A stretch of DNA of 5,741 bases from an uncultured Oscillibacter sp. (lineage in GTDB: Bacteria; Bacillota; Clostridia; Oscillospirales; Oscillospiraceae). A program made the translations under genes and the position numbers. A model generated the notes under the pieces. That model was not told the DNA's origin. It made no database searches and saw only the letters and a list, made by a program, of their open reading frames with translations. The stretch spans positions 1 through 5,741 of the forward strand of contig CAJUQQ010000021.1 of assembly GCA_910588175.1 (NCBI GenBank). Direction: 5' to 3'. Below are positions 1-3,689 of this stretch, in pieces; position 1 is the first letter of the stretch, and every line of letters begins with the position of its first letter.

Positions 1-1468
1 GGCCGGTGCCCGGGTGGGGCTGGAAGCCGGTCATGGCCGTGGCGGAGTTGTCCAGCACGATGAGGAGCATGTTGGCGTTGTGGTACACGGCGTTCACCAA
101 TCCCGGCAGAATGGTGTGGAAGAAGGTGGAGTCGCCGCACATGGTCACCACCTTCTGGTCCAGGCCGTAGTTGGTCAGCTGGCCCAGGCCCTCGGCCACG
201 TTGACGCCGGAGCCCATGCAGTTGCAGGCCTGCCAGGCGTACTGCCCGGCGGACTGGCCCGCCATGAAGTAGCAGCCGATGTCCCCCACCACGACGCCGG
301 GGTGCTTCTCCTGCCGCATGACCCGCTTGAGGAGATAGAAGGTGGCCCGGTGGGGACAGCCCGCGCAGAAGCTCATCTCCCGGACGGGGAGCTCCGTCCC
401 GCCGGCGGCCTTCTTTTCGGGCAGGGTCCCGCCGGTGAGGCGGCAGACGGCGGCGGACACCACCTCCGGGTCCAGCTCGCCCACGGGGGGCAGGGCGTTG
501 TCCCGGCCCAGGAATTTCACCCCCAGGCCCTCCCGGCCCGCCAAGGCCTGGACGGCCCGCTCCAGGAAGGGGTCCACCTCTTCCAGAATCAGGACCTCCT
601 TCGCCGTGCGCAGGCGCTCCAGGATGTACGTCTCCGGCAGGGGCCAGAGGGTTCCCAGGGAGAGGAAGCCGGTGTCCTCCTCCCTGCCCAGGCGGCGGAG
701 GGCCTCCTGGCCGTAGAGCCGCCCGGTGCCTCCGGCGATGATGAGCTTTTCCGGCCGCTCCGGCCCCTGGTAGTGGTTGCAGGGGCTCGTCTCAAAGCAG
801 GCCCGGAGAGCCTCCAGCTTTTGCAGGGCCGGGCCGTGCATGTAGGCCACGCAGACCATCCGGTCCCACTCCCCCACCCGCTCCGGCGCCCGGGGCTTTT
901 CCGGCAGGGAGCCCAGCACCACGTTGCCCCGGCCATGGCAGACCCGGGTGGTCACCCGGACCAGCACCACCTGGCCCGTCCGCTCGCTGAGTTCAAAGGC
1001 GTAGGGAATCATGTCCTTCGTCTCCTGCATGGTGGTGGGCTCCAGCAGGGGGATGCCCGCGGACATGGCCTGCCAGCGGGAGTCGAACTCGTTGGTGGAG
1101 GAGTGGGCGCTGGGGTCGTCGCTGGAGACGATGACAAGGCCCCCCTTCACACCGGCCTGGGCGGCGCAGTGGAGCGCGTCCGCCACGCACAAAAGGCCGT
1201 TCTGCTTGACGACGCACAGCGCCCGTCCGCCCGCCAAAGACGCGCCGGTGCAGGCCTGAAAGGCGCAGACCTCGTTGGCGGACCACTCCGCGTAAAAGCC
1301 CCGCTCCCGGGCGATTTTGCCCAGCATTCCCAGCACTTGGGAGGAGGGGGAGCCGGGATAGGAGGCGGCGAAATTGATTCCGGCCTCCACCGCGCCCCGC
1401 ACAATGGCCTCGTTGCCCTGCATCAGCGCGACGGCGCCGGGGACGCCTCCCGTCATTGTCCATTCCAT
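1..1468 (-). CDS. iorA: Indolepyruvate ferredoxin oxidoreductase, alpha subunit (partial, C-terminus outside window)
   Basis: This enzyme oxidatively decarboxylates aryl pyruvates from aromatic amino acid transamination to aryl-acetyl-CoA, reducing ferredoxin. It is cytosolic and works with a beta subunit (IorB), which is not in this window. The visible 489 residues begin with the family's N-terminal signature GNEAIVRGAVEAG (18-30), then SYPGSPSS (36-43). The junction motif SFCAGCPHR is at 366-374. The thiamine-diphosphate domain follows: GDIGCY (395-400), GDSTFF (445-450), the LDN asparagine at 474, and AMTGFQPHPGTG at the edge. The usual C-terminal ferredoxin-like cluster domain would lie beyond position 1. 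The start at 1468 is preferred because AGAGGGTGA lies about 10 bases upstream; ATG at 1456 is an in-frame alternative with a poorer site. The assignment rests on strong motif recall. A related TPP-dependent 2-oxoacid:ferredoxin oxidoreductase with another substrate cannot be fully excluded. Confidence 0.93.
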   Translation of the reverse strand, partial: MEWTMTGGVPGAVALMQGNEAIVRGAVEAGINFAASYPGSPSSQVLGMLGKIARERGFYAEWSANEVCAFQACTGASLAGGRALCVVKQNGLLCVADALHCAAQAGVKGGLVIVSSDDPSAHSSTNEFDSRWQAMSAGIPLLEPTTMQETKDMIPYAFELSERTGQVVLVRVTTRVCHGRGNVVLGSLPEKPRAPERVGEWDRMVCVAYMHGPALQKLEALRACFETSPCNHYQGPERPEKLIIAGGTGRLYGQEALRRLGREEDTGFLSLGTLWPLPETYILERLRTAKEVLILEEVDPFLERAVQALAGREGLGVKFLGRDNALPPVGELDPEVVSAAVCRLTGGTLPEKKAAGGTELPVREMSFCAGCPHRATFYLLKRVMRQEKHPGVVVGDIGCYFMAGQSAGQYAWQACNCMGSGVNVAEGLGQLTNYGLDQKVVTMCGDSTFFHTILPGLVNAVYHNANMLLIVLDNSATAMTGFQPHPGTG

Positions 1469-1551
1469 GTCGCTTGAGTCACCCTCTCTGTAAAATCGTT
1501 GATTCCTCCGTTTAGCCGCGGATGATTTCCGCCGTTATAGCCAGCGCGGTT

Positions 1552-1575
1552 GAAAAGGAGCGGCAACTCCTTTTC
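1552..1575 (-). promoter_or_regulatory. Perfect hairpin in the iorA leader
   Basis: A perfect 9-bp stem (GAAAAGGAG pairing with CTCCTTTTC) encloses a 6-base loop, inside the predicted 5' leader of iorA. One more pair and several wobble pairs extend it outward. No T-run follows in the gene's direction, so it is not an intrinsic terminator as it stands. It may stabilise the mRNA or be a protein-binding site. I recognise no known riboswitch or T-box in this leader. Confidence 0.4.
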
Positions 1576-1596
1576 AGCTGCTTTGACGATGACGAT

Positions 1597-1625
1597 ATTG
1601 TAGCACTTTAAACCAGGCAATGCAA
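1597..1625 (-). promoter_or_regulatory. Predicted sigma-A promoter of iorA with extended -10
   Basis: On the minus strand, TACAAT (1597-1602) is preceded by TGC, giving an extended -10. A weak -35, TTGCAT (1620-1625), lies 17 bases upstream. Transcription would begin near 1590 and give a leader of about 120 bases before iorA. The -10 matches 5 of 6 consensus positions and the -35 only 3 of 6. The TG extension makes this the best candidate upstream of the gene. Confidence 0.5.
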
Positions 1626-1660
1626 GGGGCGGCAAGAGAAAAAGGCTTGCCTTCTCCCGG

Positions 1661-1820
1661 CTTGTCAAAAAAGCGCCGCTGGAAAGAGGACGGAAAGGAA
1701 AAGAGCTGCGAGAGAAACCCATCAGGGGTTTCTCTCGCTTTCAATCAAAAGGTTTTCAGACCTTTGAGAAGGTCTGAAAACCTCTCGCGGGCTGGCGAAA
1801 AGTATTTTCGCCAGCCCGCG
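1661..1820 (+). repeat. Three-hairpin repeat, copy 1 (plus orientation)
   Basis: Three perfect hairpins follow one another. The first pairs 1708-1720 with 1726-1738 (13 bp, 5-base loop). The second pairs 1750-1764 with 1769-1783 (15 bp, 4-base loop). The third pairs 1786-1801 with 1805-1820 (16 bp, 3-base loop). The same order, stem sizes and linker words (GGAAAGGAA, TTTCAATC, TTTTCAGA, GGCTGGCGAAAA) occur on the minus strand at 2000-2207 and 2532-2739, so this is an inverted and diverged copy of those elements. It keeps only a CCGGCTTG remnant of the outer GC-rich hairpin at its left end and lacks the one at its right end. It abuts the start of the 25-codon ORF, where a leader and ribosome binding site would be expected. 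It could be a small non-autonomous mobile element or a structured RNA. Confidence 0.8.
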
Positions 1821-1827
1821 GAGTTGC

Positions 1828-1905
1828 ATGCGAATCACATTACATATTGGTCGGTACACCGTTACGATCATTGTGAAAAGCAGAAACCGCCACCCTGGCC
1901 GGTGA
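1828..1905 (+). CDS. 25-residue cationic peptide, copy 1 (unrecognised family)
   Basis: The peptide reads MRITLHIG, R, Y, TVTI, IVK, S, RNRHP, G, R and ends in TGA. It has no acidic residue. Residues 3-16 are mostly hydrophobic or threonine with a beta-like alternation, and residues 17-25 form a basic tail. Copy 2 (2352-2429) has the same length and matches at 20 of 25 residues. Of 13 codons that differ, 8 differ silently, which argues that the peptide is translated or was until recently. The final codons form the left arm of a terminator. The start has only GGAG four bases upstream, inside the end of the inserted repeat's third hairpin, so this copy is probably poorly expressed. The architecture suggests a type I toxin-like peptide, but this is inference and the family is not one I recognise. 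Confidence 0.55.
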   Translation: MRITLHIGRYTVTIIVKSRNRHPGR

Positions 1906-1966
1906 CGGTTTCTTTTATTGAACTAAACCATTGACCGGGGCCAACCGCTTGCCGCGGCGCCCTTCT
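1876..1966 (-). ncRNA. Predicted antisense RNA 1 (about 90 nt)
   Basis: The RNA is inferred from the consensus minus-strand promoter at 1973-2001 and the bidirectional terminator at 1882-1913. It would start near 1966 and end near 1876, covering about 40 bases complementary to the 3' end of the peptide 1 mRNA, including the RNRHP codons and the stop. No ORF of useful size is seen in it. The layout matches antitoxin RNAs of convergent type I systems, where sense and antisense RNAs share a terminator. Exact ends are estimates. Confidence 0.5.
1882..1916. terminator. Bidirectional intrinsic terminator overlapping the end of peptide ORF 1
   Basis: A 13-bp stem (1882-1894 with 1901-1913) has a 6-base loop. 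A CTTTTA tract follows on plus and a GCTTTTC tract on minus. In the plus RNA the only unpaired position is C1890 against A1905, and A1905 is the last base of the ORF's TGA stop. In the minus RNA the same position is a G-U wobble, so the hairpin is fully paired there. It would end the peptide mRNA from the left and the antisense RNA from the right. Confidence 0.7.
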
Positions 1967-1972
1967 ATGCTT

Positions 1973-2001
1973 ATTATAGGACCCCCCGCCCTCTTTGTCA
2001 A
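1973..2001 (-). promoter_or_regulatory. Perfect consensus sigma-A promoter facing peptide ORF 1
   Basis: The minus strand carries TTGACA (1996-2001), a 17-base GC-rich spacer and TATAAT (1973-1978). Both hexamers and the spacing are exact consensus. The first two bases of TTGACA belong to the right end of the adjacent GC-rich hairpin of repeat copy 2. It points leftward into the terminator and 3' end of the peptide ORF. Its twin lies at 2505-2533. Confidence 0.85.
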
Positions 2002-2207
2002 GCCCCGGCTTCCGCCGGGGCTCAGGCTGTCGAAAATGTGTTTTCGCCAGCCTGAGCAAGTTTTCAGACCTTTAAAAAAGTTCTGAAAACTTCCGATTGA
2101 AAACGAAAGGAACCCTTCCTGGGTTCCTCTCGTAACTCTCTTCCTTCCCGTCGATGCAGTTTTTACCATTTTTTGACACTCCAAGCCCCGGCTTCCGCCG
2201 GGGCTTG
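2000..2207 (-). repeat. Three-hairpin repeat, copy 2 (minus orientation), flanked by GC-rich palindromes
   Basis: At each end sits a GC-rich hairpin with a TTCC loop as read on plus (GGAA on minus): 2001-2022 (9 bp) and 2182-2207 (11 bp). Between them, in minus-strand order, are hairpin 1 (2103-2133, 13 bp with one G-U pair), hairpin 2 (2058-2092, 16 bp with one mismatch) and hairpin 3 (2020-2057, 17 bp with one mismatch). A linker of about 50 bases separates the right palindrome from hairpin 1. Copy 3 at 2532-2739 is identical as far as I can read. Relative to copy 1, five stem pairs have changed on both sides. Long minus-strand frames across it (such as 1915-2244) look incidental. Confidence 0.85.
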
Positions 2208-2208
2208 T

Positions 2209-2253
2209 CCATTCACGCATTTCATAAGAAAACCGGCCAACCAAACACGCCCT
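2209..2253. other. Spacer between the two units
   Basis: This 45-base stretch separates the right palindrome of repeat copy 2 from the 23-base sequence that opens unit 2. It is less GC-rich than its surroundings. I see no gene, hairpin or promoter in it. Confidence 0.5.
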
Positions 2254-2279
2254 GAAAAAGGCTTGCCTTCTCCCGGGGC

Positions 2280-2310
2280 TTGTGATATGGTAAGATAGGC
2301 GCTGTATAAG
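2280..2310 (+). promoter_or_regulatory. Possible promoter of peptide ORF 2
   Basis: TTGTGA (2280-2285) and TATAAG (2305-2310) are separated by 19 bases, slightly long. An alternative is the extended -10 TGG-TAAGAT ending at 2296, which has no good -35. The first option would give a leader of roughly 35 bases containing the hairpin at 2325-2348. This promoter is clearly weaker than the facing antisense promoter, as expected if the antisense RNA is in excess. Confidence 0.35.
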
Positions 2311-2324
2311 GCGGCGGGCGGCTG

Positions 2325-2348
2325 GCCCCCTCCGAAAGGAGGTGAGGC
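2325..2348 (+). promoter_or_regulatory. Shine-Dalgarno site of ORF 2 folded into a GAAA-loop hairpin
   Basis: The ribosome binding site AAAGGAGGTGA (2335-2345) is close to ideal, with 9 bases between GGAGG and ATG. CCTCC (2329-2333) and GGAGG (2338-2342) form five perfect G-C/T-A pairs closed by a GAAA tetraloop. The stem can extend to 2325-2348 through single-base bulges. The site would therefore be hidden in the mRNA, a control seen in several type I toxin mRNAs. That the hairpin limits translation is inference. Confidence 0.6.
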
Positions 2349-2351
2349 TGT

Positions 2352-2429
2352 ATGCGAATTACGTTACATATCGGAGCCTTTACGGTCACGATCGTCGTAA
2401 AACGCAGAAACCGCCACCCGGCACGGTGA
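2352..2429 (+). CDS. 25-residue cationic peptide, copy 2 (unrecognised family)
   Basis: The peptide reads MRITLHIG, A, F, TVTI, VVK, R, RNRHP, A, R and ends in TGA. It has six lysines or arginines, two histidines and no acidic residue. A short hydrophobic stretch (3-16) precedes a basic tail. The start is fixed by a strong Shine-Dalgarno sequence ending 9 bases upstream. Homology to copy 1, with 8 of 13 codon differences silent, supports a real protein. Its last codons form the left arm of the terminator at 2406-2437, and a consensus promoter downstream would make an RNA antisense to this end. I infer a toxin-like or membrane-active peptide under antisense RNA control. A leader peptide or signalling peptide are alternatives. 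No named family is recognised. Confidence 0.7.
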   Translation: MRITLHIGAFTVTIVVKRRNRHPAR

Positions 2430-2498
2430 CGGTTTCTCATTTTTGAGCATCCCTAACTAGCAGGGTCAGCTGACAGCTGGCCGCCGCGGCGCCCTTCT
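2399..2498 (-). ncRNA. Predicted antisense RNA 2 (about 100 nt)
   Basis: Predicted from the consensus promoter at 2505-2533 to the minus-strand T-run at 2399-2402 after the shared terminator hairpin. About 45 bases would be complementary to the 3' end of the peptide 2 mRNA. Its 5' end (TAGAAGGGCGCCGCGGC) is shared with antisense RNA 1, while the middle has diverged between the units. This could let each RNA act mainly on its own partner, but that is inference. Confidence 0.5.
2406..2445. terminator. Bidirectional intrinsic terminator overlapping the end of peptide ORF 2
   Basis: A 13-bp stem (2406-2418 with 2425-2437) has a 6-base loop and is followed on plus by CATTTTT. On minus the tract is GCGTTTTA. 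As in unit 1, the only mismatch in the plus RNA (C2414 with A2429) falls on the third base of the TGA stop and becomes a G-U pair in the minus RNA. This terminator should be efficient for the peptide mRNA. Confidence 0.75.
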
Positions 2499-2504
2499 AC
2501 GTTC

Positions 2505-2533
2505 ATTATAGGCCCCCCCGCCCTCTTTGTCAA
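2505..2533 (-). promoter_or_regulatory. Perfect consensus sigma-A promoter facing peptide ORF 2
   Basis: TTGACA (2528-2533), a 17-base spacer and TATAAT (2505-2510) on minus are exact consensus, as in unit 1. The spacer differs from unit 1 at one base, while the hexamers are unchanged. Keeping both hexamers in two copies makes chance unlikely. Confidence 0.85.
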
Positions 2534-2739
2534 GCCCCGGCTTCCGCCGGGGCTCAGGCTGTCGAAAATGTGTTTTCGCCAGCCTGAGCAAGTTTTCAGA
2601 CCTTTAAAAAAGTTCTGAAAACTTCCGATTGAAAACGAAAGGAACCCTTCCTGGGTTCCTCTCGTAACTCTCTTCCTTCCCGTCGATGCAGTTTTTACCA
2701 TTTTTTGACACTCCAAGCCCCGGCTTCCGCCGGGGCTTG
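2532..2739 (-). repeat. Three-hairpin repeat, copy 3 (minus orientation)
   Basis: This is identical to copy 2 at an offset of 532 bases: outer palindromes at 2533-2554 and 2714-2739, hairpin 3 at 2552-2589, hairpin 2 at 2590-2624 and hairpin 1 at 2635-2665. It lies just downstream of the HAD phosphatase gene, so it would be in that gene's 3' untranslated region if transcription continues. Minus-strand frames crossing it (2453-3088, 2604-2984) show translated resemblance to copy 1 only because the DNA is homologous. Confidence 0.85.
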
Positions 2740-2744
2740 TTTTT
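2714..2744 (+). terminator. Possible plus-strand intrinsic terminator at the end of copy 3
   Basis: The 11-bp palindrome CAAGCCCCGGC/GCCGGGGCTTG is followed by TTTTT only in this copy, giving a canonical intrinsic terminator for plus-strand RNA. It would stop read-through from the peptide units running antisense into the HAD gene. The matching hairpin of copy 2 is followed by TCCATT and lacks the T-run. In the minus direction no T-run follows, so it is not an obvious terminator for the HAD gene. Confidence 0.5.
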
Positions 2745-2759
2745 GCGCGTTTTTGCGCG
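2740..2759. repeat. Two tandem copies of TTTTTGCGCG
   Basis: A 10-bp unit is repeated exactly twice between repeat copy 3 and the end of the HAD gene. The first T-run serves the terminator-like hairpin just before it. It may mark an element junction or replication slippage. Confidence 0.7.
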
Positions 2760-2787
2760 TTCCAACAGAGGACCGCCCGCAGATTTC

Positions 2788-3633
2788 TCAGGCGTATTTC
2801 CGGTCCAGAATCTCCACCACGTCCGCGATGGCCCCCTCCCTGGCGTCGCAGACCAGGGTGACCCCGGCCTCCCGGACGGCGGGGGAGGCGTTGGCCGGGG
2901 CGAAGCCCTCCGCGGCGGAGCGGAGCATGGAGAGGTCGTTGGCCTCGTCCCCGGCGCAGTAGACGTGGTCCATGGAGATTCCAAGCCGGGCGGCCAGGCG
3001 GCGGACCATGCCGCCCTTGCTGGCTCCCCGGGTGGTCATCTCCAGCAGGTGGGAGACGGAGAAAATCAGCTCGTAATCCTCCGCCCACCCCTGGGCGGTC
3101 AGAAAGGCCAGCACCTTCTCCAGGGTCTCGTGGTCCGCCTCGAAGAGGAGCTTCCCCAGGGGCAGGGGCACCTCCGTCAGGGAGGGGGCCTCCGTCAGGG
3201 CCACGCCGGTCATGTGCTCGTGCTGGCGGGAGATGGCGTTGGGCCGGACCACGTGAATCACGTTGTCGATGTGGTACGCCTCCACCGCCACGCCGGGGAA
3301 GCGGTCCAGCACCGCCTGGCCCCGCTGCCGGGCGGCGGCGTCCAGCATGGCGGTTTCCAGGTACTCGCCTTTCGCAAAGTCATAAATGGCCGCGCCGTTG
3401 CACACCACGCCGGGGGCGTTCATGGGCACGTCCCCCGCGTGGCGGAGAAACGCCGGCAGGGCCCGGCCCGTGGCCACGGCGAAGCGCCCTCCCTGGGCCA
3501 TAAAATACGCCAGCGCCTCCCGGTTCCGCTCCGGCAGGGGCGGCACCGGCCCGCCGGTGCGGAGGGCCTCCTCCGTGTACAAAAGCGTGTTGTCAAAGTC
3601 GCTGGCCAGCAGCACGCCGTCAAACTTTCCCAT
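2788..3633 (-). CDS. Cof-type HAD-superfamily (subfamily IIB) phosphatase
   Basis: A cytosolic Mg-dependent phosphatase of 281 residues, typical of Cof-like HAD-IIB enzymes that act on sugar phosphates, nucleotides or cofactors; the substrate cannot be told. Motif I is DFDNT (12-16), with nucleophile D12 and acid/base D14. Motif II threonine is in ATGR (54-57), followed by the VCNGAAIYD strand typical of the family. The motif III lysine is K206 (ASKGG), and motif IV is GDEAND (228-233). All catalytic residues are present. The start at 3633 is chosen because AAGGAG lies 8 bases upstream and the protein then begins just before motif I. An in-frame start at 3738 would add 35 residues unlike the family and overlap the upstream gene. 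It follows the P-type ATPase-like gene by 56 bases and may be cotranscribed. No clear terminator follows. Confidence 0.93.
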   Translation of the reverse strand: MGKFDGVLLASDFDNTLLYTEEALRTGGPVPPLPERNREALAYFMAQGGRFAVATGRALPAFLRHAGDVPMNAPGVVCNGAAIYDFAKGEYLETAMLDAAARQRGQAVLDRFPGVAVEAYHIDNVIHVVRPNAISRQHEHMTGVALTEAPSLTEVPLPLGKLLFEADHETLEKVLAFLTAQGWAEDYELIFSVSHLLEMTTRGASKGGMVRRLAARLGISMDHVYCAGDEANDLSMLRSAAEGFAPANASPAVREAGVTLVCDAREGAIADVVEILDRKYA

Positions 3634-3674
3634 ACATTCCACTCCTTCTTCGAACTCCCGGGCCCGGGGAAAAC

Positions 3675-3689
3675 AGCCTGATACAGGCT
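3675..3689 (-). terminator. Short hairpin between the ATPase-like gene and the HAD gene
   Basis: AGCCTG and CAGGCT pair (6 bp, 3-base loop) and are followed on minus by GTTTTCC. This begins one base after the stop of the upstream gene. The stem and T-run are short, so it is at best a weak or partial terminator that would lower but not block expression of the HAD gene. A CCCGGGCCCGGG palindrome (3657-3668) lies next to it. Confidence 0.3.

Larger units (their letters stand above)
1638..2208 (+). repeat. Unit 1 of a two-unit repeat region: small ORF, facing promoter and structured repeats
   Basis: The unit starts with a 23-base sequence (1638-1660) that recurs exactly at 2254-2276, followed in both by CTTGT after a 2-base length difference. 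In order it holds the plus-oriented repeat copy 1 (1661-1820), a 25-codon ORF (1828-1905), a bidirectional terminator, a minus-strand consensus promoter (1973-2001) and the minus-oriented repeat copy 2 (2000-2207). Unit 2 has the same order except that copy 1 is absent and an ordinary leader with a strong ribosome binding site takes its place. The ORF is therefore bracketed here by inverted repeat copies. No long gene lies in this stretch. Confidence 0.75.
2254..2740 (+). repeat. Unit 2 of the repeat region
   Basis: The unit opens with the same 23 bases as unit 1. It then has a leader with a strong ribosome binding site, the second 25-codon ORF (2352-2429), its bidirectional terminator, the second consensus minus promoter (2505-2533) and repeat copy 3 (2532-2739). 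It looks like the more intact version because no three-hairpin element interrupts the leader. Bases 2514-2740 match 1982-2208 exactly (227 bases), whereas the ORFs match at about 57 of 75 bases before the stop, so the two parts have different histories. Confidence 0.75.

Noticed and set aside
14..1477. 487-codon plus-strand open frame
   Set aside because: It is the antisense shadow of iorA in GC-rich DNA. Its translation is rich in Gly, His, Ala and Val with no domain, while the minus strand encodes clear IorA motifs throughout.
1580..1612. Possible third, degenerate peptide copy on minus (NIVIVKAA resembling the TVTIVVK part)
   Set aside because: Only about 20 bases resemble the peptide ORFs. 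There is no start codon, no RNRHP segment and no terminator of the right kind, so chance is sufficient.
1453..1722. 89-codon minus frame overlapping the iorA start
   Set aside because: It covers the predicted promoter and leader hairpin and runs into iorA in another frame. No ribosome binding site was seen.
1915..2244. 109-codon minus frame across repeat copy 2 (and the like at 2453-3088 and 2604-2984)
   Set aside because: These frames run through palindromes and hairpin arms, so their repeated protein phrases follow from the DNA repeat. The one at 2453-3088 continues into the HAD gene out of frame. No good ribosome binding site or coding pattern supports them.
1638..2740. CRISPR array
   Set aside because: The repeats are long, few, in mixed orientation and of irregular spacing, with no uniform spacers and no cas genes.
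1478..2787. tRNA or rRNA genes in the gene-poor stretch
   Set aside because: No cloverleaf, CCA-type end or rRNA segment was seen. The hairpins are long rods with small loops.
2686..3681. 331-codon plus-strand open frame
   Set aside because: It is antisense to the HAD phosphatase gene, whose catalytic motifs are all intact on minus. It also begins inside repeat copy 3.
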